Notes: generated from the sequence alone by a model not told the origin. 64,000 bases of DNA from UBA4742 sp963734965 (GCA_963734965.1 CAVTJK010000003.1:124001-188000); one strand, 5' to 3'. Counted from the stretch's first letter, positions 17,286 to 25,387 are shown. Translations and numbers: made by a program.

Positions 17286-18637
17286 ACCGATCCGGCCTCC
17301 GCCGGCGGGTTCGCCTGGCGCGACTCGCGGGGCGGCGGGGGGCCGACCTGGTCCTGACCCGGATCCGGCGGCTGGTCACCCGCCCGTCAGGCCGGGCCGA
17401 GCTGGACGAGGGCTTGGCCCTGCGTTCGGCCGACGACGTGGCCCGGGAGCTGGGCCAGATGAAGGGTGCGGTGATGAAGCTCGGCCAGATGCTCTCCTTC
17501 GTCGTCGACGGATTGCCCCCCGAGGCCCAGGCGGCGCTGGCCCAGCTGCAAGCCAACGCTCCGCCGATGGCTCCGAGCCTGGCCGCCTCGGTGATCCGCC
17601 ACGAGCTGGGCGCCGAGCCGTCCGAGCTGTTCGCCCGCTGGGATCCGACGCCGGTGGCGGCGGCGTCGATCGGCCAGGTCCACCGGGCCGCCATGGCTGA
17701 CGGTCGCGAGGTCGCGGTCAAGGTGCAGTACCCGGGCATCGACGAGGCCATCGGTCACGATCTCAGCGACGCTCGGCGGCTGGGAGCGCTGCTCGGCGCG
17801 GTGACCCTCCGCGGCGTGGACGTGGACGAGCTGGCCGCCGAGCTGCGCGATCGGATGGCCGACGAGCTGGACTACCGGATCGAGGCGGCCAACCAGCAGA
17901 CCTTCGCCGACCGCTATCGCCACCACCCGTTCCTCTCGGTGCCCGATGTGGTGCCCGAGCGGTCGACGGCTCGCGTGCTCACCAGCACCTGGGTCGGGGG
18001 ATCGGACTTCGCCGCCTTGCGAGCCGACCCCGATCAGGCCCGGCGCGACCGAGCCGGCGAAGCCATCTTCCGCTTCGCCCAGGCCGCGGTGCTTCGCGAT
18101 CGCCTGTTCAACGGCGATCCGCATCCGGGCAACTACCGGTTCGATGCCGACGGTCGAGTCACCGCCCTCGACTTCGGCCTGGTCAAACGGCTCGAGCCGA
18201 GCGAGTTCGACTCGCTGATGGCCGTGCTCGACGGCGTGCTGGCCCAGGACGCAGAGGCCACGACCGAGGCCATGGTCGAGGCCGGCTTCCTGGCCCCGGA
18301 CCACGGCTTGGCCCCCGACCGCGTCTTCGCGTGCGTGAGCGCGCCCTACCGCGCCTACTTCGACGACGAGTTCACCTTCACCCCCGCCTACACGAGCGAC
18401 GCCCTGCGCTCGTTGCTCGATGTCCGCGGTCCCTACGCCGACGTGCTGGCCGCCCTCGACATGCCGCCGGCCTTCGTGCTGCTCGATCGTCTGGTGTGGG
18501 GCGTGAGCGCGGTGCTCGGGCAGCTGGGCGCGACCGGCCGGTGGCGCGGCATCGTGGCCGAGTACCGCGAGGCCGCGCCGCCGTGCACGCCGCTCGGCCG
18601 GGCCGAAGCGGCGTGGCGCACCTCGAAGGCGGAATAG
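17282..18637 (+). CDS. ABC1/UbiB-family atypical kinase
   Basis: Protein of 451 residues in the AarF/UbiB/ADCK family. Diagnostic motifs are KxGQ (AVMKLGQMLSF), the Ala-rich loop AAASIGQVHRA replacing the P-loop, VAVKVQYPG with the ATP-site Lys, NGDPHPGNYRF (catalytic loop) and ALDFGLVKRL (the DFG position). Members act in quinone or isoprenoid lipid homeostasis as ATPases. The GTG start overlaps the TGA of the deacetylase gene. Confidence 0.88.
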   Translation: MNRSGLRRRVRLARLAGRRGADLVLTRIRRLVTRPSGRAELDEGLALRSADDVARELGQMKGAVMKLGQMLSFVVDGLPPEAQAALAQLQANAPPMAPSLAASVIRHELGAEPSELFARWDPTPVAAASIGQVHRAAMADGREVAVKVQYPGIDEAIGHDLSDARRLGALLGAVTLRGVDVDELAAELRDRMADELDYRIEAANQQTFADRYRHHPFLSVPDVVPERSTARVLTSTWVGGSDFAALRADPDQARRDRAGEAIFRFAQAAVLRDRLFNGDPHPGNYRFDADGRVTALDFGLVKRLEPSEFDSLMAVLDGVLAQDAEATTEAMVEAGFLAPDHGLAPDRVFACVSAPYRAYFDDEFTFTPAYTSDALRSLLDVRGPYADVLAALDMPPAFVLLDRLVWGVSAVLGQLGATGRWRGIVAEYREAAPPCTPLGRAEAAWRTSKAE

Positions 18638-18669
18638 ACGCGGACCAGACGCGGACCAGACGCGGACTA
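18637..18669. repeat. three tandem 11-bp units bridging two stop codons
   Basis: GACGCGGACCA occurs at 18637 and 18648, with the variant GACGCGGACTA at 18659. The array begins at the last base of the kinase TAG stop and its final three bases form the stop codon of the convergent metallopeptidase gene. It fills the whole intergenic space. Confidence 0.8.
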
Positions 18670-19305
18670 GATGGGCAGCCGCGGTTGGATCTCGACCCCC
18701 TCAGCCGGCCGCAGATCGATCTCGATGTCCTCGCCGACCATGTCCTCGCCGACCATGTCCTCGCCGAGGTCGACCTCGTCGACGGCGTCGAGGGTCGGAT
18801 CGTCGTCCCCGGGCGGCGGGGACGGGTCGGTGTGGTCGAAGTCCTTGGCGATGAGGAAGCCGCGGGCCCGCTCGGCGCGCGGGTAGCGGTCGACCAGGGC
18901 CCGGAAGGCGGGCGAGTGGTCGGCGTGCACCAGATGGGCCAGCTCGTGCACGATCACGTAGTCGAGGACCCAGGTCGGGTAGTCGGCCAGGCGTCGGGAC
19001 AGGCGGATCTCGCCACTGTGCGGGTTGCACGAGCCCCATTGGCGGCGCTGGTTGTCCGTCCACACCACCGTCGCCGGCTGGGGCAGGCGGTAGCGCTGAG
19101 CGAGGGCCTGGGTGTGAGCGATCAGGTCGACGTGGTCGGACCGGAACCGGCGCTCGAGGCGCGGCACGAGCTCGGCGACGTGGCGATCGACGTCGGCCGA
19201 ACCCATCCATGACGGGACCTGGACGCGCACCACCCCGCCGACCAGCTCGGCCGACACGGTCTTGCGCCGTCGGGCGCTGCGAACCACCTCGACGGGGAGG
19301 GTCAT
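18667..19305 (-). CDS. YgjP-like (DUF45/WLM-type) zinc metallopeptidase
   Basis: Protein of 212 residues. The zinc site HELAH (in VIVHELAHLVHADHSPAF) and the preceding RQWGSC motif are the hallmarks of YgjP-type metal-dependent hydrolases. The N-terminal part RRRKTVSAEL matches the family. The acidic tail carries a 15-bp DNA repeat (18726-18768) encoding GEDMV-GEDMV-GEDIE, a low-complexity expansion outside the catalytic domain. It is probably cytoplasmic; the substrate is unknown. Confidence 0.82.
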   Translation of the reverse strand: MTLPVEVVRSARRRKTVSAELVGGVVRVQVPSWMGSADVDRHVAELVPRLERRFRSDHVDLIAHTQALAQRYRLPQPATVVWTDNQRRQWGSCNPHSGEIRLSRRLADYPTWVLDYVIVHELAHLVHADHSPAFRALVDRYPRAERARGFLIAKDFDHTDPSPPPGDDDPTLDAVDEVDLGEDMVGEDMVGEDIEIDLRPAEGVEIQPRLPI

Positions 19306-19312
19306 CGAGCGC

Positions 19313-19927
19313 TCAGATCTGCTCGTCGTCGGCGGCGGTCAGGCTCATCGGGCGCTCGGGTCCGGTCTCGCCCACCAGCTCGATGCGCTCGCCGAGCGTG
19401 ATCCCCCGGTCGTCGCAGGTCAACCACCGGCCGCTGAGGTTGGGCAGCCGCTCGTGGGGCAGGCCGGCGTCGTCCTCGAGCACGTAGACCACCCCGCCGT
19501 GGGTCACGACCAGGATGTCGGCGTCGGTGTAGGTCGCGTGCAGGTCGGCCAGGGCCACGGTCACCCTCGCCGCCAGCTGCTCGTCGGGCTCGAAGGCCGG
19601 CGGGCGGCGGCCCTCGGCCAGGTAGCCCGGCCACTGCTCCTCGATCTCGGTGCGGGTGAGGCCGGACCACTCCCCAGCCGACCGCTCGCGCAGCCGTGGC
19701 TCGATGATCATCGGCCCGACACCGAGTTGCTCGCCGATGATGGCGGCGGTGGTCATGGCGCGGGCCAGATCGGAGGCCACGATGAGGTCGACGGTGCCGA
19801 TCCGGTCGACCGCCTGGCGGGCCTGGGCCCGTCCGAGATCGGACAGCGGAGGGTCGGCCTGGCCCTGCCAGCGCCCCACGGCGTTCCACTCGGACTGGCC
19901 GTGGCGGACGAGGAGCATGCGGGTCAT
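19313..19927 (-). CDS. histidine phosphatase (phosphoglycerate mutase-like)
   Basis: Protein of 204 residues with the phosphohistidine motif LLVRHGQSEWN at residues 5-15, the ASDLARAMTTA arginine segment, the acid region ERSAGEWSG and the second histidine in VVTHGGVV. It is probably a broad phosphomonoesterase rather than a glycolytic mutase. It starts at ATG 19927 directly after a TACGGT hexamer and is divergent from the MoaD-CdsA-like gene, so both use a compact shared promoter region. Confidence 0.87.
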   Translation of the reverse strand: MTRMLLVRHGQSEWNAVGRWQGQADPPLSDLGRAQARQAVDRIGTVDLIVASDLARAMTTAAIIGEQLGVGPMIIEPRLRERSAGEWSGLTRTEIEEQWPGYLAEGRRPPAFEPDEQLAARVTVALADLHATYTDADILVVTHGGVVYVLEDDAGLPHERLPNLSGRWLTCDDRGITLGERIELVGETGPERPMSLTAADDEQI

Positions 19928-19933
19928 CGCTGC

Positions 19934-19939
19934 ACCGTA
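19934..19939 (-). promoter_or_regulatory. -10 hexamer TACGGT, leaderless promoter
   Basis: On the minus strand TACGGT ends six bases before the phosphatase ATG at 19927. It faces the divergent hexamer at 19970. Confidence 0.5.
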
Positions 19940-19969
19940 CCGCCCCGGAATTCCCGTCTGGGGCACGGG

Positions 19970-19975
19970 TATCCT
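19970..19975 (+). promoter_or_regulatory. -10 hexamer TATCCT, leaderless promoter
   Basis: TATCCT ends six bases before the GTG at 19982, with no RBS in between. Confidence 0.5.
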
Positions 19976-19981
19976 CGCCGG

Positions 19982-21082
19982 GTGGCAACGATCCGGCTGT
20001 TCGCGTCCGCACGCGACGCCGCGGGCACCGGCCGGGACTCGATCTCGGCGGCCACGGTGGGCGAGATGCTCGACGAGGCGTGCCGGCGCTACGGCGAGGG
20101 CTTCCGCGGCGTCCTCGAGACCTCCGAGATCTGGGTCAACGGCGAGCCGGCCCGAGCCGCCGATGCCGTCGCCGACTCCGACGAGGTCGCCGTCCTGCCT
20201 CCGGTGTCGGGAGGCTCCGAAGCGCTCGACGGGTCCCGCACCCGCACCCGAGCGACCACCGCCCCCGCCGTCGCTCGTCGCCGTCAGCCGGTCAGGACCC
20301 GACCCGTGGGCATCGGTCGCTCCCTCGCCGACGGCCTGGTCGGCGGGTACGACGAGACCGGGCCGCGGGTGCGACTCGGCTTGGCGTGGGTCGTGGTGCT
20401 GCTCGCCTCGATGGCACTGGGTCCCTGGCCTCTGGCCGTGCTGCTCGGGCTGATCGCCGGCGCCGCCGGGTTGCAGACCGCCGCCGCGTGGCGCCACGCG
20501 GGCGGGCGCGCCAACCGGGGGATCGCCGGGGTCACCGCACTCGCCCTCCCGCTCGCCGCCGCCGCCGGCACGGGCGCCCTGGGGTTGGCCGCGGTGATCG
20601 CGGCCTGCGCCACCGTCGTCGGCGCCGCTGTGTCGCGCCGTGATCGGCGCCGGGTGTGGGCCAACGCCGGGCTCACGCTGCGCTGCGGATACCCCGTCGG
20701 GCTGGCGGCGGGATCGCTCCTGCTCATCCGCCATCTCGAGCTCGGCGCCGCCATCTCGCTGGTCCTGCTCATGTGCGCCTACGACGTGGGCGATTTCCTC
20801 GTCGGCACCGAGGCCAGCACCCCGCTCGAGGGGCCCGTCTCGGGGATCCTGGCCGCGCTGGTCGTGGCCTTCGCCCTGGGCGTGTTCGAGGTGCCCCCGT
20901 TCGGGCTCGACTCGGCCCTCGTGTTCGGGGGGCTGGCGGCGGCGCTGTTCCCGCTCGGCCAGTTCGCCGCCACCGAGCTGCTCCCGGCGGCCGACGCCAG
21001 GGCGCCGGCGCTGCGCCGGCTCGACTCGCTGCTGCTGGCCGCACCGCTGTGGACCTGCGCTTTGTGGCGCTATCTGGCCTGA
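19982..21082 (+). CDS. MoaD/ThiS-like domain fused to CdsA-like membrane protein
   Basis: Protein of 366 residues. Residues 1-78 are a MoaD/ThiS beta-grasp domain opening TIRLFASARDAAG and ending in the diagnostic VLPPVSGG (Gly-Gly at 77-78). In MoaD and ThiS that Gly-Gly must be the C-terminus to be adenylated; here a basic linker (about 80-115) and a polytopic membrane region (about 130-366) follow. The membrane part shows CdsA-like traits: YDVGDFLVG at 267-275, PLEGPVSG at 281-288, and the terminal RLDSLLLAAPLW matching the DRxDSLLFAAP end of phosphatidate cytidylyltransferases. Most other CdsA catalytic residues are not obvious. The frame is uninterrupted throughout. Confidence 0.75.
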   Translation: MATIRLFASARDAAGTGRDSISAATVGEMLDEACRRYGEGFRGVLETSEIWVNGEPARAADAVADSDEVAVLPPVSGGSEALDGSRTRTRATTAPAVARRRQPVRTRPVGIGRSLADGLVGGYDETGPRVRLGLAWVVVLLASMALGPWPLAVLLGLIAGAAGLQTAAAWRHAGGRANRGIAGVTALALPLAAAAGTGALGLAAVIAACATVVGAAVSRRDRRRVWANAGLTLRCGYPVGLAAGSLLLIRHLELGAAISLVLLMCAYDVGDFLVGTEASTPLEGPVSGILAALVVAFALGVFEVPPFGLDSALVFGGLAAALFPLGQFAATELLPAADARAPALRRLDSLLLAAPLWTCALWRYLA

Positions 21083-21225
21083 GATCCGAGGTTCGGGCGA
21101 AGTCGCCGCTCAGGCAGCCCCGGCGTTGAGTCGATACGCTCACCAGGACCCTTCTCGTCCCCATCGTCGTCTCCTTCTCCTCTCCGACCAGCTGCCCGCA
21201 GCTGACGACCGCCTCGAGGCCCGCC

Positions 21226-21756
21226 ATGAGCACCACCGATGACCGCCTGCTCAGCGCTGACTACCTCTCTGACCTGCAGATCCGACCCATCGACGAGGTC
21301 CGCTCGATGCGCGAGGAGTGCGAGGAGGTCGAGACCGGCCTGTCCTACCTGCGGAGGATGGGCCAGGGTCCGCTCGACATCGTCAACCGCGAGCTGGTGC
21401 GGCGCGAGGTCGGGGGTCATGCCGATCGCTCGACGCTGATCAAGGAGCTGCCCGGCATCCTGGCCGACGGCCCTCGCCCGCCGGGCAACGGCCTGCTGTC
21501 TCGGCGCCTCGAACCGACTGATGTCGACCCTGATCTGCAGGCCACCCTCGACGAGATCCTCGGCCGCGGCGTCGTGGGCGACGTCACCCAGCTGAGCGAT
21601 GTCGAGCTGCTCGAGGTGCGGGACCAGCTCTTGGCCTTCGAACGGCTCGTCTCCGAGCGGCGCCAGGCCTACTTCGACCGGATCGACGCCCTCAAAGAAG
21701 AGCTCACCCGCCGCTATCGCACCGGCGAGGCCTCCGTCGACAGCCTGCTCGACTGA
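21226..21756 (+). CDS. RsiG-like c-di-GMP-binding anti-sigma (WhiG) factor homologue
   Basis: Protein of 176 residues, mainly two long helices. The published RsiG c-di-GMP motif E(X)3S(X)2R(X)3Q(X)3D is met exactly in the N-terminal helix: E36, S40, R43, Q47, D51. A second helix carries the same spacing with one change: E139, S143, R146, F150 (for Q), D154. In Streptomyces, RsiG bound to c-di-GMP sequesters the sporulation sigma factor WhiG; older annotations call such proteins aerial mycelium formation proteins. No sigma factor gene lies nearby, so the partner is unknown. Confidence 0.72.
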   Translation: MSTTDDRLLSADYLSDLQIRPIDEVRSMREECEEVETGLSYLRRMGQGPLDIVNRELVRREVGGHADRSTLIKELPGILADGPRPPGNGLLSRRLEPTDVDPDLQATLDEILGRGVVGDVTQLSDVELLEVRDQLLAFERLVSERRQAYFDRIDALKEELTRRYRTGEASVDSLLD

Positions 21757-21808
21757 CCGGACCCTGAGACCGTCGGCCCCGCCTGGGGTCAGACGCCCGT
21801 CATCCCGT

Positions 21809-21814
21809 TAGGAT
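21809..21814 (+). promoter_or_regulatory. -10 hexamer TAGGAT, leaderless promoter
   Basis: TAGGAT ends seven bases before the GTG at 21822 of the XRE regulator gene, without an RBS between. Confidence 0.5.
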
Positions 21815-21821
21815 TCGGGCT

Positions 21822-22238
21822 GTGTCCGGCCCCGACTCGTCCATCGACGCGCCCCCGAGCCCGGCCACCGGGGGGCGCCCCACCCTCGATCTCGGCGAGT
21901 TCATCCGGGAGCAGCGCCGCCTCGGGCGGCTCTCGCTGCGGAAGCTCTCGGATCTGTCCGGCATCTCGAACCCGTACCTGAGCCAGATCGAGCGGGGGCT
22001 GCGCAAGCCATCAGCCGACATCCTCCAGCAGATCGCCCGCGCTCTGTCGATCTCGGTCGAGACCCTCTACATCCGGGCCGGGTTCCTCGACTCCAACGAG
22101 GACGGCCCGACGGTGATCGACCTCATCGGTCGCGATCCCGACCTCGACGAGGAGCAGAAGCGGACGCTCGTGCACATCTACGAGTCGTTCCGGGCCGAGC
22201 ACCTCGATGCCCGCGCCGCTGTCGAGCGGGGCGCCTGA
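21822..22238 (+). CDS. XRE-family helix-turn-helix regulator
   Basis: Protein of 138 residues. The lambda-repressor-type HTH spans about residues 25-85 (LRKLSDLSGISNPYLSQIE, then RKPSADILQQIARALSIS). A C-terminal acidic segment (DPDLDEEQKRTLVHIYESF) may mediate dimer contacts. No sensory domain is visible. Its last codons belong to a tandem duplication that also includes the start of mshA. Confidence 0.82.
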   Translation: MSGPDSSIDAPPSPATGGRPTLDLGEFIREQRRLGRLSLRKLSDLSGISNPYLSQIERGLRKPSADILQQIARALSISVETLYIRAGFLDSNEDGPTVIDLIGRDPDLDEEQKRTLVHIYESFRAEHLDARAAVERGA

Positions 22239-22320
22239 ACGTGCGCACCCTCGAGTCGTTCCGCGAGCACCTCGATGCCCGCGCCGCTGCCGAGCGGGGT
22301 GCCTGAACGTGCGCACCCTC
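22185..22320. repeat. ~70-bp direct duplication at the XRE/mshA junction
   Basis: Copy 1 runs from GAGTCGTTCCGGGCCGAGCA through the stop of the XRE gene to GAACGTGCGCACCCTC. Copy 2 immediately repeats GAGTCGTTCCGCGAGCACCT through a second stop and the same GAACGTGCGCACCCTC. Copy 2 differs by a 3-bp deletion and a few substitutions. Copy 1 contains a decoy mshA start that would give only about 21 residues. Confidence 0.85.
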
Positions 22321-23526
22321 GCCGTGCTGTCGATGCACACCTCGCCGCTGGCCCAGCCCGGCGCCGGTGACAGCGGGGGCATGAACGTGTACGTGCGCGA
22401 GCTGGTCTCGGCGCTGGCCCAGGCCGGCGTGCGCGCCGATGTGTACGTGCGCCGCTGGCGCGACGACCTGCCCGAGGTGGTCGACGTCGAGCCCGGGTTC
22501 CGCGTCGTGCACATCGACGCCGGTCCTCCTGATCTGGTCAAGGAGAAGCTGCCGGAGGTCGTCGACCTGTACACCGCGGCGGTCGGCGAGCACCTGGCCG
22601 CAGCGGGGGACACCGACGCCATCCATGCCAACTACTGGTTGTCGGGCATGGCCGGGCACCGCTTGAAGCACGAGCTGTCGCTCCCCCTCGTGTCGACCTT
22701 CCACACGCTGGCCCGCGTCAAGGCCGACACCGGCGACCCCGAGCCGGCCCGGCGGGTCCAGGCCGAGACCGAGGTCATCGCCTGCTCCGACGCCATCCTG
22801 GCGTCATGTCCGGCGGAGGTCGACCAGCTCGTCGAGCTGTACGGAGCCGAGCGCGATCGCATCGAGATCGTGCCGCCCGGAGTCGACCACGCCTTCTTCT
22901 CACCCGGTGAGCGCCGGGGGGCGCGCCAGGCCCTGCACCTCGGCGAGCACCCGGTGATGCTCTTCGTCGGGCGGATCCAGCCGCTCAAGGGCGCCGATGT
23001 GGCGATCCGGGCCCTGGGTGAGCTCTCGGCCGCTCACCCCGACGCGCTGCTGCTGGTCGTGGGGGGCGCCAGCGGTCAGGACGGTCCGGCCGAGGAGGTG
23101 CACGTCCGCCGGCTGGTGGCCGAGCTGGGCCTCGAATCCCGGGTGCGGTTCGTTCCGCCCCAACCCCACCATCTGCTGTCGACCTACTACCGGGCGGCCG
23201 ACGTGTGCGTCGTGCCCAGCCGGTCCGAGTCCTTCGGGTTGGTCGCCCTCGAAGCCGCCGCCTGCGGGACGCCCGTCGTGGCTGCCGATGTCGGGGGGCT
23301 GGCCACGCTGGTCGATCACGGCCGGACCGGCTTCCTCGTCGACGAGCGCGACCCGGTGGCCTACGCCGGTTTCACCGAGCGCGTCCTGTCGGATCCCACA
23401 CTGGCCTCGGACATGTCGATCGCCGCCGCCGAGCGCGCCGGGGGCTATCGCTGGTCGACCACCGCCGGGCGCCTGCGGCGCGTGTACGCCGACATCACGG
23501 CGCGCTCGCTCGTCGAGTGCGCATGA
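22309..23526 (+). CDS. mshA: D-inositol-3-phosphate glycosyltransferase, mycothiol biosynthesis
   Basis: GT-B fold family 4 glycosyltransferase of 405 residues. It transfers GlcNAc from UDP-GlcNAc to 1D-myo-inositol 3-phosphate, the first step of mycothiol synthesis. N-terminal LSMHTSPLAQPGAGDSGGMN is the MshA hallmark. VGRIQPLKG marks the donor-domain hinge, and PSRSESFGLVALEAAACGTP holds the EX7E donor motif. The start is GTG 22309 in the second copy of a duplicated junction; the identical GTG in copy 1 runs into a stop. The downstream ybjN gene is the usual partner, as in mycobacteria. Confidence 0.9.
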   Translation: MRTLAVLSMHTSPLAQPGAGDSGGMNVYVRELVSALAQAGVRADVYVRRWRDDLPEVVDVEPGFRVVHIDAGPPDLVKEKLPEVVDLYTAAVGEHLAAAGDTDAIHANYWLSGMAGHRLKHELSLPLVSTFHTLARVKADTGDPEPARRVQAETEVIACSDAILASCPAEVDQLVELYGAERDRIEIVPPGVDHAFFSPGERRGARQALHLGEHPVMLFVGRIQPLKGADVAIRALGELSAAHPDALLLVVGGASGQDGPAEEVHVRRLVAELGLESRVRFVPPQPHHLLSTYYRAADVCVVPSRSESFGLVALEAAACGTPVVAADVGGLATLVDHGRTGFLVDERDPVAYAGFTERVLSDPTLASDMSIAAAERAGGYRWSTTAGRLRRVYADITARSLVECA

Positions 23527-23548
23527 GCGCGACCCGGCCCCGCTGAGC

Positions 23549-24013
23549 GTGGCCGACGAGCTCGCCACTCCTGAGGAACTCGACGCCCTCGAGGGTCTGA
23601 TCGACCGCTGGCTGGCGGCCCATCTCGACACCAACCCGGTCGTCGCCGCCGTCGATCGCGGCGAGCCGGGCGAGCGGCGTTGGTACGTGCGCCTGCGCGG
23701 CGAGCAGAAGGACACGTTCACGATCTGGTTCGCGCTGGGCCAGCGCACGCTGCACTACGAGACCTACGTGATGCCGGCTCCGGTCGCCAACCTGGCCGAG
23801 TTCTACGAGCACCTGCTGCGCCGCAACCTCAAGCTCTACGGCGCCGCCTTCGCCATCGGCGACGAGGACGCCGTGTTCCTGATCGGCCAGCTGGGAGTGG
23901 GCGCCATCGACGAGGGCGAGCTCGACCGCGTGCTCGGGTCGATCTACGCCTGGGTCGAGCAGTTCTTCCGTCCGGCCATGCGCATCGGCTTCGCCGGCCT
24001 GTTCAGGGGCTGA
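23549..24013 (+). CDS. YbjN domain-containing protein
   Basis: Protein of 154 residues matching the YbjN fold, related to type III secretion chaperone-like domains, with RWYVRLRGEQKDTFTIWF and EFYEHLLRRNLKLYGAAFAIGDED. It starts at GTG 23549, 22 bases after the mshA stop. The mshA-ybjN pair is a common actinobacterial arrangement. YbjN proteins are proposed to be chaperone- or regulator-like; the precise role is unknown. Confidence 0.82.
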   Translation: MADELATPEELDALEGLIDRWLAAHLDTNPVVAAVDRGEPGERRWYVRLRGEQKDTFTIWFALGQRTLHYETYVMPAPVANLAEFYEHLLRRNLKLYGAAFAIGDEDAVFLIGQLGVGAIDEGELDRVLGSIYAWVEQFFRPAMRIGFAGLFRG

Positions 24014-24230
24014 CGTTCTTTTCTTCATTTTCATTGCATTTCACATCACCGCTGGAGTTGGATGGGGCTCGGCCCAACGCGGGGGTCGGGTTCATCGGGG
24101 AAGGTGCCCCGCCCCCCGCAAGGGCTCGGGGGCGGCCAACGCTCGATGGCGTCTCGATGATGCTGCGGCACGGGCCCTCCTGGTCGACACGATCATGGCC
24201 GACGACGACGCGGAGGCGGAATGCCGGTCG
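24014..24230. other. intergenic region with T-rich stretch and GC hairpin
   Basis: No gene is seen. It opens with a T-rich stretch (24017-24055, unusual for this genome) after the ybjN stop. It also holds an imperfect hairpin CCGCCCCCCG (24109-24118) with CGGGGGCGG (24127-24135), which may end transcription of mshA-ybjN and of the convergent TetR gene. Confidence 0.4.
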
Positions 24231-24917
24231 TCAGGCCGACCCGCGGGCGCCCGGGCCCGGCGCCTCGAGGCCGTCGTCGGCCAGCGCGCCCGACACCAGC
24301 CAGCGCACGGCGTCGTGCAGCGTGTCCATCGCCGCGTCCGGTTCGAGGTCCAGGGCGTCGGTGAGGGCGATCATCGCTTCGGTGCCCGAGATCAACCCGA
24401 GCGCCCGGACCAGACGATCGAGGCGATCGTCGCTCACGCTCCCTCGGAGGGGAGCGACCACCATCTCGTTGTTGCGGTTGCGTCGGCCGGCGCGCACCGG
24501 GACGACCTCGCTGCTGGCGTCCACGTCACGTTGCGCGAACCACTGGTCGATCCCGGCCTTGGCCAGCCGCCGGAACGGCGCCTGGTCACCCAACATGCGC
24601 TCGACGACCCCGCTGGCGGCCAGAGCTCGGGCCACCACGTCGCCGCCGGCCGAATCGATGTCCGCGTCGATCGCTTCGATCCAGTCGTCGAGGCCGACCG
24701 CCTCGAACGACGCCTCGGCCCACAGGTCATCGGCTCGGGCGAAGTAGCGGTAGGCCGTCGGGACCGACACCAGGGCCTCCGCCGCGGCGTCGGGGATCGA
24801 GGGGGGCCGGCCCTCGCGGACGAGCTTCACGGCCGCGGCGACGAGCGCGGCGCGGGTGCGGGCCTTCTGATTGACCCGTCCCGCGCCGTTCGCCGTCTTC
24901 GCCGTCGCGTCGGTCAT
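24231..24917 (-). CDS. TetR-family transcriptional regulator
   Basis: Protein of 228 residues. The N-terminal HTH is about residues 15-60 (RTRAALVAAAVKLVREG...VSVPTAYRYFARADDLWAEA), followed by a variable ligand-binding domain. It lies just downstream of the SnoaL-like gene on the same strand. The paired palindromes at 25398-25423 upstream of that gene are a plausible operator. The ATG at 24917 is chosen because it gives the normal short leader before the HTH. Confidence 0.82.
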   Translation of the reverse strand: MTDATAKTANGAGRVNQKARTRAALVAAAVKLVREGRPPSIPDAAAEALVSVPTAYRYFARADDLWAEASFEAVGLDDWIEAIDADIDSAGGDVVARALAASGVVERMLGDQAPFRRLAKAGIDQWFAQRDVDASSEVVPVRAGRRNRNNEMVVAPLRGSVSDDRLDRLVRALGLISGTEAMIALTDALDLEPDAAMDTLHDAVRWLVSGALADDGLEAPGPGARGSA

Positions 24918-24930
24918 GTCCGCGGGCCGA

Positions 24931-25341
24931 TCAAGCCGAGAGCTGGCCCATGATGGCCGCCGTGTCGATCCAGACGTTCTCGCCGCTGATGAGTCCCTCG
25001 CGGAACTCGAACACATGCAGGATGCGGAACGTCACCTGACGTCCGTTCCCGGGGAGGCCGAGCATCTCGCCGACGACGTCGCCGGTCATGACCGAATCGA
25101 GGATGAGCGCATCTCCGCTCACGAAGGAGCGCAGCACCTCCTCGTCGGTGGTGCGGAAGTTGGCGGTCAGGTGCTCGTAGAAGCCACGGGCCGCGTCCTT
25201 GCCGTGGTACGGCGCACCGGGGAAGCCCACGGGGTCGTGGACGACATCATCGGTGTAGACGGCCACGGCGCCGTCGACGTCGCCCGCCCCCTCCGCCTTC
25301 AGGTGCCGCTCGACCAGCGCCATCATCTCTTCCTGCTGCAT
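24931..25341 (-). CDS. SnoaL/NTF2-like polyketide-cyclase-fold protein
   Basis: Protein of 136 residues with an NTF2-like cone fold. Recognisable features are LVERHLKAEGAGDVDGAVAVY, a mid-region YHGKDAARGFYEHL and the C-terminal FEFREGLISGENVWID. Such proteins act as small isomerases, hydrolases or ligand binders; none is indicated here. It is preceded by a sigma-70-type promoter overlapping palindromes and followed by the TetR gene, so the two probably form one unit. Confidence 0.75.
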   Translation of the reverse strand: MQQEEMMALVERHLKAEGAGDVDGAVAVYTDDVVHDPVGFPGAPYHGKDAARGFYEHLTANFRTTDEEVLRSFVSGDALILDSVMTGDVVGEMLGLPGNGRQVTFRILHVFEFREGLISGENVWIDTAAIMGQLSA

Positions 25342-25387
25342 CGCTCTCTCCCTCGGTCGGGCTCGCTCCGTCGGCGAGCTACCTCTA

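Noticed and set aside
24109..24135. Rho-independent terminator after ybjN
   Set aside because: The hairpin is imperfect (one bulged C) and lacks a following T-tract, so it is mentioned only within the intergenic entry.
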